Origin: Microbacterium halophytorum
GTDB lineage: Bacteria > Actinomycetota > Actinomycetes > Actinomycetales > Microbacteriaceae
Assembly (NCBI RefSeq): GCF_002970975.1
Contig: NZ_KZ672982.1
Coordinates: forward strand, 563,710 to 627,709
Reading direction: 5' to 3'
DNA: 64,000 nucleotides
The translations under genes were made by a program, and so were the position numbers. A model generated the notes under the pieces. It did no database searches and had not been told where the DNA came from. It worked only from the letters and a program-made list of their open reading frames with translations. Every line of letters starts with the position of its first letter. Position 1 is the first letter of the stretch. Positions 20,045 through 28,778 of this stretch are shown here, piece after piece.

Positions 20045-20770
20045 ATGGCCCGCTCCGATCGCAAGCGCGACGTCCCCCAGCTGCCACTGATCGATGCGGG
20101 ATCGAACGCACCGGTCGCGGAGTCCAAACCGTCCTGGCGCGGCTGGATCCATGCCGGCACGTTCCCCGTGGCGCTCGCCGCCGGAATCGTTCTGATCTGC
20201 CTCGCACAGGGCGCCCCCGCGAAATGGGCCTCCGCCGTGTTCATGGCGTCATCGCTCATGCTGTTCGGCAACTCCGCGCTGTACCACCGCTTCGACTGGG
20301 GGCCGAAGACGAAGTCGGTGCTCAAGCGCATCGACCACGCCAACATCCTGCTGCTGATCGCGGGGACCTACACTCCGATCGGCGTGCTCGCGCTCCCCAC
20401 ACAGCAGGGCGTGATCCTGCTCAGCATCGTATGGACGGGTGCGATCCTCGGCATCCTGTTCCGCGTGCTCTGGATCGGCGCGCCCCGATGGCTCTATGTC
20501 GCGCTCTACCTCGCGCTGGGCTGGGCGGCCGTGATGTACCTGCCGCAGCTGCTGGCCGCCAATCTCGCCGTCATGGTGCTCGTGATCGTCGGCGGCGTGC
20601 TCTACTCCGGCGGCGCCGTCGTGTACGCGATGAAGCGGCCGAATCCCTCGCCCAGGCACTTCGGCTTCCACGAGATCTTCCACGTCTGCACCGTCCTGGC
20701 GTTCCTGTGCCACTGGACGGCGGCGCTGTTGCTCGCGATCGACCCGCCCTTCCACGGGCCGACGGGCTGA
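20045..20770 (+). CDS. trhA: hemolysin III / PAQR-family membrane protein TrhA
   Basis: 241 residues, seven predicted transmembrane helices. The PAQR metal-site residues are visible: NSALYHRF, KRIDHANILLLIAGTYTPIG and GFHEIFHVCTVL (conserved His pair). The family includes TrhA, tied to membrane fluidity homeostasis, and the name hemolysin III is historical. Divergent from uppS. The stop codon lies inside the terminator stem. Confidence 0.9.
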   Translation: MARSDRKRDVPQLPLIDAGSNAPVAESKPSWRGWIHAGTFPVALAAGIVLICLAQGAPAKWASAVFMASSLMLFGNSALYHRFDWGPKTKSVLKRIDHANILLLIAGTYTPIGVLALPTQQGVILLSIVWTGAILGILFRVLWIGAPRWLYVALYLALGWAAVMYLPQLLAANLAVMVLVIVGGVLYSGGAVVYAMKRPNPSPRHFGFHEIFHVCTVLAFLCHWTAALLLAIDPPFHGPTG

Positions 20771-20812
20771 CCCAGGCCCGCCTCGCTGCCGATGCGACAC
20801 GGGCCTGGGTCA
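20768..20812. terminator. terminator after trhA
   Basis: A 13-bp stem, 20768-20780 with 20800-20812, and a 19-base loop. It begins at the trhA stop codon and also faces the convergent 20896 gene. Confidence 0.7.
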
Positions 20813-20895
20813 TCGTCGATCAACAAGCGCGCCAGGGCCCGACGGCGGCGCGGATCCCCGACCCCGCGCAGCGATGCCGGAAGCGAGGGGAAGCG

Positions 20896-21213
20896 TCAGG
20901 CGCCGCGGTCGCCGCGCGAGTCGGTGTCGTCTGCGACCGACGGCCCGTCGACATCCCGGGCGCCTTCGGGCGCCTCGCCGGCGGCCGCGTCGCGCGCGGC
21001 GGCCTCCTCTGCGTCGATCGCCAGGCGGGCCTCTTCGCGGTAGCGGGCGCGGCGGACACGGCGCATCATGTCGATCGCGAGAAGCGCGACGGCGAGCGCG
21101 AGAAGCGCGATGACGATGAACCCGCCCGGGCCCGGCGTCACAGAATCGGGGTCCACCGTCATCGTCGGCGTGGGCGTCGGTTCTGGCGTGACGACCGCCA
21201 GGAGTACATACAT
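20896..21213 (-). CDS. small single-span membrane protein, unknown
   Basis: 105 residues. A short Thr/Pro-rich extracytoplasmic head (TPEPTPTPTMTVDPDS) is followed by one transmembrane helix (GGFIVIALLALAVALLAIDMM, residues ~31-51) and a long acidic, Ala-rich cytoplasmic tail after RRVRRARYREEARLAID. AGAAGGGC lies upstream of the ATG. Actinobacterial genomes often keep such a protein near mca/greA; mca itself is absent here. Function unknown. Confidence 0.65.
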   Translation of the reverse strand: MYVLLAVVTPEPTPTPTMTVDPDSVTPGPGGFIVIALLALAVALLAIDMMRRVRRARYREEARLAIDAEEAAARDAAAGEAPEGARDVDGPSVADDTDSRGDRGA

Positions 21214-21279
21214 GTTGCGCCCTTCTGAGCCGCGTAGTCTTGTGGCATCAGCCTATGCCGCGCCGGCCTGGAGAACCTT

Positions 21280-21678
21280 GTGACGACCACTCAGCAGATG
21301 CTCGACGACCGCTACGGCCGCACGCGGCGCCGGGGCCGCATCCGAGCCGCGTGGATCACGGTCGTCGTGGTGGCCGCTGCCGTCGTCGGGTACTTCGCGT
21401 GGAACACCGTCACGACGTCGGCGGACTCGGTCAAGGCCGACGACCTCGGCTTCACCGTCGTCGACGAGAGCACCACGCGCGTGGCGTTCCAGTTCACAGC
21501 GCCGGCCGAGACCGACGTCGCCTGCGTGGTCGAGGCCCTCGACGAGGAGTTCGGCACCGTCGGCTGGAAGGTCTTCGAGTACCGTTCCGAGGAGCGCATG
21601 CCGCACCGCCAGGAGGAGCTCGTTCCCACGATCGCCGAGGCCACGACCGGTTTGGTGAAGTCCTGCTGGGTGCTCTAA
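21280..21678 (+). CDS. DUF4307-type membrane protein
   Basis: 132 residues. A DRYGRTRRRGR head, one transmembrane helix (WITVVVVAAAVVGYFAW) and a beta-rich domain with GFTVVDESTTRVAFQF and CVVEALDEEFGTVGWK. This is the DUF4307 pattern. GTG 21280 has TGGAG six bases upstream. Divergent from the 20896 gene and followed 80 bp later by greA. Confidence 0.8.
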   Translation: MTTTQQMLDDRYGRTRRRGRIRAAWITVVVVAAAVVGYFAWNTVTTSADSVKADDLGFTVVDESTTRVAFQFTAPAETDVACVVEALDEEFGTVGWKVFEYRSEERMPHRQEELVPTIAEATTGLVKSCWVL

Positions 21679-21758
21679 GCTCGTCTGAAGCTCACGCTCG
21701 ACGCCTCGGCCACGTTGCCGGGGCGTCTTTCACATCCGATCGCACGAAGGAAAATGCC

Positions 21759-22238
21759 GTGTCTGACGCCACCTTCCTCACCCAGGACGCCTACGACCGC
21801 CTCGCCGCCGAGCTCGAGGAGCTCTCGACGACCGGACGCGAGGAGATCGCCAAGCGCATCGAGGCCGCCCGCGAAGAGGGCGACCTCCGCGAGAACGGCG
21901 GGTACCACGCTGCCAAGGACGAGCAGGGCAAGCAGGAGGCGCGCATCCGCACGCTCCAGGCCCTGCTGAAGGACGCCGTCGTCGGCGAGGCGCCCGAGCT
22001 GAACGGCACCGTGCAGTCCGGCACGGTCGTCACGGCAGAGGTGCTCGGCGACGAAGAGCGCTTCCTGCTCGGCAGCCGCGAGATCGCGGGCGGCACCGAC
22101 CTCGATGTCTACAGCGAGAAGAGCCCCCTGGGCGCCGCGATCCTCGGCCTCAAGGAGGGCGAGGAGACGTCGTACGAAGCCCCCAACGGCAAGAAGATCC
22201 CCGTCAAGGTGATCAGGGTAGAGTCCTTCGAGGGCTGA
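21759..22238 (+). CDS. greA: transcription elongation factor GreA
   Basis: 159 residues. N-terminal coiled coil with LTQDAYDRLAAELEEL and the tip region AREEGDLRENGGYHAAKDEQ, then a C-terminal FKBP-like domain with SPLGAAILGLKEGEE. It stimulates RNA cleavage in backtracked RNA polymerase. The GTG start is preceded by GAAGGA. A strong hairpin follows. Confidence 0.96.
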   Translation: MSDATFLTQDAYDRLAAELEELSTTGREEIAKRIEAAREEGDLRENGGYHAAKDEQGKQEARIRTLQALLKDAVVGEAPELNGTVQSGTVVTAEVLGDEERFLLGSREIAGGTDLDVYSEKSPLGAAILGLKEGEETSYEAPNGKKIPVKVIRVESFEG

Positions 22239-22244
22239 CCCCGC

Positions 22245-22292
22245 ACGCGAGCGGCCCCGGACTTCCTTCAGGACGTCCGGGGCCGCTCGCGT
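22245..22292. terminator. bidirectional terminator greA/ilvA
   Basis: A perfect 18-bp stem, 22245-22262 with 22275-22292, 12-base loop, between convergent stops. Confidence 0.85.
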
Positions 22293-22304
22293 CATGCCCG
22301 CCGC

Positions 22305-23564
22305 TCAGTCGGGCATGACCTCCGGGCGGAAGCCCGCGTCGCGCAGCGCCTGGAGCACGAGCTCGCGGTGCTCGGTGCCGCGGAGTTCGACCGACACCTG
22401 CAGGTTGACGTCGCCGATCTGCAGGCCCTGGCCGTGGCGGGTGTGCAGGACCTCCGTGACGTTGCCGCCGGCGCCCGCGATGACCTGCGAGACCATTACG
22501 AGCTGGCCGGGGCGGTCGGGCAGCGGGATGCGCACCGTCATGTAGCGACCGGACGCCGCGAGACCGCGAGAGACGATGCGCTGGAGCAGGAGCGGGTCGA
22601 TGTTGCCTCCCGAGAGGATCGCGACGGTCCTGCCGTGCGAGTGGATCTTGCCCGCCATGATCGCGGCGACGCCGACGGCGCCCGCCGGCTCGACGACGAC
22701 CTTCGCGCGCTCGAGCAGCGCGAGCACGGCGCGGGCGATGTCGTCATCCGAGACCGTGACGACCTCGTCGACGTAGTTCCGGATGGTGTCGAACGGGATC
22801 TCGCCCGGGCGCGCCACGAGGATGCCGTCCGCGATCGTCGGCCTCGTCGTGATCTCGACGGGGTGCCCCGCCTCCAGCGAGAGCGGCACGGGAGCCGCGT
22901 TCTCGGCCTGCACGCCGATGATGCGGACCTGCCGCCCCTCGGCCGCCGCGCGGGCCTTGGCCGCGGCGGCGACGCCGGCGATCAGGCCGCCGCCGCCGAT
23001 GCCGACGATGATCGTCTCGACATCCGGAACATCGTCCATCACCTCGAGGCCGAGCGTTCCCTGCCCGATCACGATGTCGCTGTGGTCGAACGGGTGGATC
23101 AGTATCGCGCCGGTGCGCTCAGCGTGCTCCGCGGCGAGGCGCAGGGGCTCGGCGACCGTCTCGCCCTGGAGGACGACCTCGGCGCCGTAGCCGCGCGTCG
23201 CGAGGAGCTTCGGCACCGGGACGCCGAGCGGCATGTAGATAGTGGCCGGGACGCCGAGCTCCTGAGCCGCGAGCGCGACGCCCTGGGCGTGGTTGCCGGC
23301 CGATGCCGCGACCACTCCCCTGGCGCGCTCCTCCGGCGTCAGGCGCGAGAGACGGTACGTCGCGCCGCGCACCTTGAACGAGCCGGTGCGCTGCAGGTTC
23401 TCGAGCTTCAGACTCACGGGTGCGCCGAGGATCTCGGTGAGGTGCAGCGAGTTCTGCGTGGGCGTGTGCTCGATCACGCCGACGAGGCTGGCGGCGGCCT
23501 CCTCGATCTCCGCCAGCGAGGGAATCCGCTGGGCCGCCTGGTGCTCCGGTTCGACGGTGGTCAT
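22305..23564 (-). CDS. ilvA: threonine ammonia-lyase (biosynthetic-like, ACT domain)
   Basis: 419 residues. PLP-binding lysine in GSFKVRGAT, SAGNHAQG, the phosphate-binding GIGGGGLIAG and the SGGNIDP motif. A C-terminal ACT-like domain (IPLPDRPGQLVMV to the end) suggests amino-acid control. It deaminates threonine to 2-oxobutanoate, the first step to isoleucine. ATG 23564 overlaps the stop of the upstream AI-2E permease gene (4 bp), so the two are coupled. Confidence 0.93.
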   Translation of the reverse strand: MTTVEPEHQAAQRIPSLAEIEEAAASLVGVIEHTPTQNSLHLTEILGAPVSLKLENLQRTGSFKVRGATYRLSRLTPEERARGVVAASAGNHAQGVALAAQELGVPATIYMPLGVPVPKLLATRGYGAEVVLQGETVAEPLRLAAEHAERTGAILIHPFDHSDIVIGQGTLGLEVMDDVPDVETIIVGIGGGGLIAGVAAAAKARAAAEGRQVRIIGVQAENAAPVPLSLEAGHPVEITTRPTIADGILVARPGEIPFDTIRNYVDEVVTVSDDDIARAVLALLERAKVVVEPAGAVGVAAIMAGKIHSHGRTVAILSGGNIDPLLLQRIVSRGLAASGRYMTVRIPLPDRPGQLVMVSQVIAGAGGNVTEVLHTRHGQGLQIGDVNLQVSVELRGTEHRELVLQALRDAGFRPEVMPD

Positions 23565-24787
23565 GCCTTCTTCCCCTCTCTCGGGTCTCGGACCCTCATG
23601 ATCTTGCGCGGCACCGTGCTCCACAGCAGGTCCGCCTCGGGCTCGCGACCCGTGCGCCACGAACCGCTCGAGATGGTGATCGCGGCGACGTTGACGAATG
23701 CGGCGACCGGGACGGCGAACAGCGCACCGGCGATGCCGCCGATCATCGAACCGCCGGTGACGACGAGGACGACGGCGATGGGGTGGACCTTGACGGCGGA
23801 GCCCATCAGCAGAGGCTGCAGCACGTTGCTCTCGATCTGCTGCACGAGCAGCACGACCGCGAGCATCGCGAGGCCCAGCCAGATGCCGCCCGTGAACAGC
23901 GCGAGCACGCTCGCGATCGCACCGGTGACGATCGCACCGACGAACGGCACGAACGCTCCGAGGAACACGAGCACGGCGATCGGCCATGCCAGCGGGACCC
24001 CGAGGAGGAACGCGCCGATGCCGATGCCGATCGCGTCGATCGTGGCGACCATGAGCTGCGTGCGGGCGTAGTTGATGAGCGTGTGCCAGCCGTTGCGCGC
24101 GGCGGCGTCGACCGCGGGGCGCGCCGTGCGCGGGAACAGCTTGAGCGTCCACTTCCAGATCGGCTCGCCGTCGGCCAGCAGGCACACGAGCACGAAGACA
24201 GCGATGAGCGCTCCGGCCACGATCGTGCCGAGTGTGCTGCCGACGCTGATCGCGCCGCTGAGCAGGAAGTCGGCCTGGGCTCGGATGAAGTCGGTGGTCG
24301 CCGCGAAGAACTCGTCGATCTGGGCGTCGGTGACGAAGCCCGTCGTGAGGAGCCAGGCGTGCGCGTCGTCGACCATCTGCGTCGCCTCGTCGCGCACCTC
24401 GGGCGCTTCCTGCGTGATCTGCCAGATCACGAGCGTCAGCAGCGCGGCGACGATCGCGATGAGGCCGACGACCGTGATGGTGATCGCGATCGCGCGCGCC
24501 CGCACGAGCCGGCGCAGCGGCTCGTACACGGGCCACACGAGCGCCGAGAGCAGGATCGCGATCAGGATCGGGATGACGAGCGCCTTGAAGACGATGATCA
24601 GCGCGATGGCCACGGCGGCGACGGCCATGATGAGCAGCAGCCGCCAGGAGTACGCGGCGCCGATGCGCAGGCCCGCGGGAACATCGCCCGAGTCGCCGCG
24701 CCGCGCGGGCTCGGCGGTCTGCTCGGGCGGCACGGGACGCGCGCGCAGAAGATCCCAGAACCCGCGCCGCGGCGTACCCTCGCTCAT
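23561..24787 (-). CDS. AI-2E family transporter (TqsA/PerM-like)
   Basis: 408 residues from ATG 24787 with about seven hydrophobic segments and the family's C-terminal VQQIESNVLQPLLMG motif. The family is named for TqsA, linked to export of the quorum signal AI-2, but many members are cation or unknown transporters. It faces luxS, the AI-2 precursor-producing gene, across 122 bp, which makes an AI-2 link attractive. The start is fixed by TAGACT seven bases upstream. Confidence 0.88.
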   Translation of the reverse strand: MSEGTPRRGFWDLLRARPVPPEQTAEPARRGDSGDVPAGLRIGAAYSWRLLLIMAVAAVAIALIIVFKALVIPILIAILLSALVWPVYEPLRRLVRARAIAITITVVGLIAIVAALLTLVIWQITQEAPEVRDEATQMVDDAHAWLLTTGFVTDAQIDEFFAATTDFIRAQADFLLSGAISVGSTLGTIVAGALIAVFVLVCLLADGEPIWKWTLKLFPRTARPAVDAAARNGWHTLINYARTQLMVATIDAIGIGIGAFLLGVPLAWPIAVLVFLGAFVPFVGAIVTGAIASVLALFTGGIWLGLAMLAVVLLVQQIESNVLQPLLMGSAVKVHPIAVVLVVTGGSMIGGIAGALFAVPVAAFVNVAAITISSGSWRTGREPEADLLWSTVPRKIMRVRDPREGKKA

Positions 24788-24794
24788 CCCAGAC

Positions 24795-24800
24795 AGTCTA
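24795..24800 (-). promoter_or_regulatory. -10 box of the AI-2E transporter gene
   Basis: TAGACT, spacer GTCTGGG (7), ATG 24787; leaderless arrangement. Confidence 0.6.
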
Positions 24801-24909
24801 GGGCTTGTCCCATGCCGCAACAGTCATGCGCGACCGCCCGGATGCGGGAAGATGGGAGGGTGCCCGGAGCCCTGTCCGAGCGCGAGCGACACCGAAGCGA
24901 GGAGACCCC

Positions 24910-25380
24910 ATGGCAGACGTCGAGAGCTTCACGCTCGACCACACCGCCGTCCGCGCGCCGTACGTGCGGCGCATCGCCGTCGAGAACGGACCGGCAGGCG
25001 ACGCGATCACGAACTTCGATCTGCGGCTCACGCAACCGAACGAACAGGAAATCCCGACGGCGGCCCTGCACTCGATCGAGCACATGCTCGCGAGCCTGCT
25101 GCGTGACCGCCTGACGGGGGTCATCGACTGCTCGCCGTTCGGGTGCCGCACGGGCTTCCACCTCATCACATGGGGCGAGCCGAGCGTCGAGGACGTCGCG
25201 GCAGCGCTCGCGGACGCCCTGCGCTTCATCGCCGAAGAGGCGACGTGGGACGACGTGCCCGGCGTCAGCGCCGTCGAGTGCGGCAATTACCGCGACCACA
25301 GCCTGCACGGCGCGAAGGAGTGGGCCGCCGCGATCGCCGCGGAGGGCATCAGCCGCGACGCCTTCACCCGCACGGTCTGA
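24910..25380 (+). CDS. luxS: S-ribosylhomocysteine lyase
   Basis: 156 residues, the usual LuxS length. Metal ligands are visible: HSIEH (His54, Glu57, His58) and the Cys124 of ECGNYRDHS. The catalytic Cys79 lies in GCRTGFHL. It converts S-ribosylhomocysteine to homocysteine and DPD, the AI-2 precursor, in the methyl cycle. GAGGAGA lies just before the ATG. Neither pfs nor metE is adjacent. Confidence 0.95.
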   Translation: MADVESFTLDHTAVRAPYVRRIAVENGPAGDAITNFDLRLTQPNEQEIPTAALHSIEHMLASLLRDRLTGVIDCSPFGCRTGFHLITWGEPSVEDVAAALADALRFIAEEATWDDVPGVSAVECGNYRDHSLHGAKEWAAAIAAEGISRDAFTRTV

Positions 25381-25388
25381 CCGCGACC

Positions 25389-25436
25389 GAGAAGAACGGT
25401 CCCGACATCCGGTTGGATGTCGGGACCGTTCTTCTC
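25389..25436. terminator. bidirectional terminator luxS/lemA
   Basis: A perfect 22-bp stem, 25389-25410 with 25415-25436, tetraloop GGTT, between convergent genes. Confidence 0.9.
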
Positions 25437-25441
25437 GTGCC

Positions 25442-26008
25442 TCAGAACTGCACGCGGGGCGGCTCGGCGATGGCGGCGCCGCCGATCACCTCGAAGAACT
25501 CCCGCTCCGTGAACCCGAGGCCGCGGGCGAACATGTTGTTCGGGAACACCTTGATCTTGGTGTTCAGGTCGCGCACACCGCCGTTGTAGAAGCGGCGCGA
25601 GGCCTGGATCTTGTCCTCCGTGTCGACCAGCTCGCTCTGCAGCTGGAGGTAGTTCTGGCTCGCCTGCAGCTGCGGGTAGCCCTCGGCGACCGCGAACAGG
25701 CTCTTCAGCGCCTGCTCGATCTGCCCCTCGGCCTTGCCGGCTTCCTGCGGCGACGATGCCTGCAGAGCCTCGGCGCGCGCACGGGTGACGTTCTCGAAGA
25801 CGGCCTTCTCGTGCGCCGCATAGCCCTTCACGGTCTCGATCAGGTTCGGTATCAGGTCGACTCGGCGCTTGAGCTGCACCGTGATGTCGCTCCACGCCTC
25901 GTCGACGCGCACGCCCAACTGCACGAGCGAGTTGTACGTCGCCCACAGGTAGATGCCGATGGCGAGCAGCAGGACCACGACGATCCCGACCGGAATGAGC
26001 CATTCCAT
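25442..26008 (-). CDS. LemA family protein
   Basis: 188 residues. One N-terminal transmembrane helix (LIPVGIVVVLLLAIGIYLW) followed by the LemA helical bundle: YNSLVQLGVRVDEAWSDI, RVDLIPNLIETVKGYA and NNMFARGLGF near the end. The function is unclear in the family. AAGGGGG lies upstream of the ATG. Monocistronic. Confidence 0.93.
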   Translation of the reverse strand: MEWLIPVGIVVVLLLAIGIYLWATYNSLVQLGVRVDEAWSDITVQLKRRVDLIPNLIETVKGYAAHEKAVFENVTRARAEALQASSPQEAGKAEGQIEQALKSLFAVAEGYPQLQASQNYLQLQSELVDTEDKIQASRRFYNGGVRDLNTKIKVFPNNMFARGLGFTEREFFEVIGGAAIAEPPRVQF

Positions 26009-26135
26009 GTGATTGAACCCCCTTGGATATGGCCCCAGTCTACGGAGGATTTCCTGGCACGACCCGTGAGGCGTCGGCGAGATCGCCGAACGCCGCGACG
26101 TCCTTTCGGAGGGCGGGAGCGGCTCCGCCAGCCCG

Positions 26136-27134
26136 TCAGCCGAGGTCGGAGAGAGACATCCGCGACGCGAACGCGCGAGGGGCGCCCGTGATCGGGTCGT
26201 CGAAGCGCAGCTCCGCGGCCAGCAGCTGCAGCGGCTCCGAGAAGTCGTAGGCGTCGGGCTCGAGGTCGCGCGGGTAGACCGGATCGCCGACGAGCGGCAT
26301 GCCGAGCGCGTTCATGTGCACGCGGAGCTGGTGTGTCTTGCCTGTGTGCGGCGTCAGCTCGAACTCGCCGGCAGCGCGGCCGCCCACGCTCCCCGCGCGC
26401 AGCATCCGGATCGACGTGAGCGCGTTCGGTTCGCCCGGCACCACCTGAACGGCGCGCACGCCACCGGATTTCTCGAGGCGGTTGCGGACATCGACGGGCG
26501 CTCCTCCCGGCTCGATCCCGAGCGGCAGCTCATCCGGGAGCCACGCCAGGGCGCGGTAGGTCTTCCGGATGCGCCGCTGCTGGAACAGCACCTGGTACAG
26601 CCCCCGCGTGGCCGGCCGGCGCGAGAGCACCAGCAGCCCGGCGGTCACGCGGTCGAGGCGATGGATCGCGACGAGGTCGTCCTCGCCGTGCTCGACGCGC
26701 AGCCTGGTCACCGCGGACTCCCGTACGAAGCGCCCGTTCGGCGTCGAGGCGAGGAAGTGCGGCTTGTCGATGACGAGCAGGTCGCGGTCGGAGTGCACGA
26801 CCCCGATCTCGAACGGCACGCGGGGCTCCGCGGGGTACGGTTTGTGGAAGAAGTAGAAGCCGCCGGGCGCAACGGGGTCGTCGAGGGACACCCGCCGCCC
26901 GTGCTCGGTCGTGAGCTCGCCCTCGTCGACGAAGTACTCGGGCCGCAGCGGCGCGATCGCCTGCTCCCGGCCGAGAGTGTTCGGGATGACGACGTCGCGG
27001 AGCCAGTCCCGCACGCTGGCGGGAACGGGGTCGCCCGCAGCGGCGTGCGTGCGCGTGCCGCCCGGCGCGCTGATGCGCGCCGCAGCGATCCCATCGCGCG
27101 GCGGCAGCACGCGTTCGGCGCGGAGCCTGGCCAT
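26136..27134 (-). CDS. RluA-family pseudouridine synthase
   Basis: 332 residues. The catalytic HRLDRVTAGLLVLS motif (Asp) is at residue ~155, preceded by VIDKPHFLAS, with the C-terminal HTGKTHQLRVHM segment and DPVYP. It isomerises uridine in rRNA or tRNA; the target cannot be told. ATG 27134 is chosen for GAGGGG five bases upstream. The region 27135-27230 upstream reaches the tRNA on the same strand. Confidence 0.9.
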   Translation of the reverse strand: MARLRAERVLPPRDGIAAARISAPGGTRTHAAAGDPVPASVRDWLRDVVIPNTLGREQAIAPLRPEYFVDEGELTTEHGRRVSLDDPVAPGGFYFFHKPYPAEPRVPFEIGVVHSDRDLLVIDKPHFLASTPNGRFVRESAVTRLRVEHGEDDLVAIHRLDRVTAGLLVLSRRPATRGLYQVLFQQRRIRKTYRALAWLPDELPLGIEPGGAPVDVRNRLEKSGGVRAVQVVPGEPNALTSIRMLRAGSVGGRAAGEFELTPHTGKTHQLRVHMNALGMPLVGDPVYPRDLEPDAYDFSEPLQLLAAELRFDDPITGAPRAFASRMSLSDLG

Positions 27135-27230
27135 CCGATCCCCTCGTTCGTCTTCCTCACGGCACGGCGTCGTCGCGGACCGTACCGGGGCTCGATCCGC
27201 CCGTGCGGCGGACTCCGGCGGTTCCGCGAG

Positions 27231-27304
27231 TCCCCCCTGCGGGACTCGAACCCGCACTGAGCCGATTTTAAGTCGGATGCCTCTGCCGATTGGGCTAAGG
27301 GGGG
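27231..27304 (-). tRNA. tRNA with anticodon UAA (Leu codon UUA), short variable arm
   Basis: 74 nt. Acceptor CCCCCCT pairs with AGGGGGG (7 bp), discriminator A, no encoded CCA. T-arm GCGGG-TTCGAGT-CCCGC. Anticodon loop CTTAAAA, giving UAA, on stem CCGA/TCGG with a possible T-C mismatch at the base. The variable loop is only TCAGT, a class I tRNA, whereas bacterial tRNA-Leu normally has a long variable arm. Isotype by anticodon is Leu; the body resembles other isotypes. Confidence 0.8.
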
Positions 27305-27307
27305 ATG

Positions 27308-27352
27308 CGCCGAGGGCGCCCCACCACGGTAACGGGTGGGGCGCCCTCGGCG
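27308..27352. terminator. terminator after ndh
   Basis: An 18-bp perfect stem, 27308-27325 with 27335-27352, 9-base loop, between the ndh stop and the tRNA gene. Confidence 0.85.
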
Positions 27353-27362
27353 ATCGGCGCGC

Positions 27363-28763
27363 TTACTTCGCCTCAGCCTCGACCTTGGCGGTCGAGTCGG
27401 CCTTCGGCGCCTCGGCGGCGGGCGCCTCCTCAACCTTGGGCTTGGGGCGCGAGGCGTACGCCTCGAAGAACGCCCGCGGCTCCTGCGTCGTCTGGAGCTG
27501 CACCTGGTCGCGGCCCAGGAAGAAGTTGTGCCACCAGCCCCACAGGACGCGCCACTTGCGCTCCCACGTCGGCATGGCCAGGCCGTGGTAGCCGCGGTGG
27601 GCGCCCCATGCGAGGAAGCCCTTCAGCGCGAACTTGCCCGACTGGAACACGCCGGTGCCGATGCCGAGACCCGCGACGGCGCCCAGGTTCTTGTGGAAGT
27701 AATCCACCGTCGCCTCGCCGCGCAGCACGGCGGCGAGGTTCTTCGCGAGGCGCTTGGCCTGGCGCACCGCGTGCTGTGCGTTCGGCACGCAGGTGCCGTC
27801 GGGCAGCCCGCCCGTCTTGTCGGGGACGGCCGCCACGTCACCTGCGGCCCACGCACCCTCGAGCACGTTGCCGTCGGCGTCGATCACGCGCAGGTCCGCC
27901 TGCGTCGTGATCCGGCCGCGGGGTTCGCGCGGCAGGTCGCTGCCGCCGACGACCTGCGGGTTCGCCATGACGCCCGCGGTCCAGATGATCAGGTCGCTCG
28001 GGTACTCCTCGCCCGTGTTCGTCTTGACGACGCCGTCGGTCGCGTCGGCGACCTGCGTGTCGAGGTGCACGTACGCGCCGCGCTTGGCGAGGTCCTTCAG
28101 CACCCACTTGCTGGTCTCGAGCGAGACCTCGGGCATGATGCGACCCATCGCCTCGATGAGGTGGAACTGGGTCTCGTCGAACGAGATCTCCGGGAACTTC
28201 GCGAGGAGCGCCGACGCTGCGGAGCGGAGCTCGCCGAACGTCTCGATGCCCGCGAAACCGCCGCCGACGACGACGACCGTGAGCAGGCGCTTGCGCAGCT
28301 CGCTGTCCTTGGGCAGCGACGCCGCCTGCTCGAAGTTCGCGATCAGGCGGTCGCGCACGGCGACGGCTTCCTCGATCGACTTCAGCCCGATGGCGTTGTC
28401 GGCGATGCCGGGGATCGGGAACGTGCGCGACACCGAGCCGGCCGTGACGACGATCTGGTCGTAGTCGAAGTCGTACGCCTCCCCGCCGTTCGGCGCGATC
28501 ATCGCAGTCTTGTTCGCGTGGTCGATACCCGTGACCTTGGCCGCGATCACCCGCGTGCGCTTGAGGTGGCGGCGCAGCGACACCACCGAGTGCCGGGGCT
28601 CGATCGAACCGGCTGCCACCTCGGGCAGGAACGGCAGGTACGTCATGTAGGGCAGCGGGTCGACGACGACGATCTCCGCCTCACCCTTGCGCAGGTGCTT
28701 CTCGAGTTTCCAGGCGGTGTAGAAACCGGCGTAGCCGCCGCCGACGATGAGAATCTTGGGCAC
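27363..28763 (-). CDS. ndh: type II NADH:quinone oxidoreductase (NDH-2)
   Basis: 466 residues. Two Rossmann dinucleotide motifs: ILIVGGGYAGFYTA at the N-terminus (FAD) and VVVVGGGFAGIE (NAD). GAWAAGDVAAVPD and CVPNAQHAVRQAKRLAKNL also match the family. It passes electrons from NADH to quinone without proton pumping. A hydrophobic or amphipathic C-terminal region and a charged Ala/Glu/Lys tail (APAAEAPKADS) follow. It begins 15 bp after the subtilase gene, so probably co-transcribed with it. Confidence 0.94.
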   Translation of the reverse strand: MPKILIVGGGYAGFYTAWKLEKHLRKGEAEIVVVDPLPYMTYLPFLPEVAAGSIEPRHSVVSLRRHLKRTRVIAAKVTGIDHANKTAMIAPNGGEAYDFDYDQIVVTAGSVSRTFPIPGIADNAIGLKSIEEAVAVRDRLIANFEQAASLPKDSELRKRLLTVVVVGGGFAGIETFGELRSAASALLAKFPEISFDETQFHLIEAMGRIMPEVSLETSKWVLKDLAKRGAYVHLDTQVADATDGVVKTNTGEEYPSDLIIWTAGVMANPQVVGGSDLPREPRGRITTQADLRVIDADGNVLEGAWAAGDVAAVPDKTGGLPDGTCVPNAQHAVRQAKRLAKNLAAVLRGEATVDYFHKNLGAVAGLGIGTGVFQSGKFALKGFLAWGAHRGYHGLAMPTWERKWRVLWGWWHNFFLGRDQVQLQTTQEPRAFFEAYASRPKPKVEEAPAAEAPKADSTAKVEAEAK

Positions 28764-28778
28764 GGGGGAAGAACTCCT

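Noticed and set aside
22305..24536. A 743-codon frame including IlvA
   Set aside because: The upstream half is the AI-2E gene in another frame; the true start is ATG 23564.
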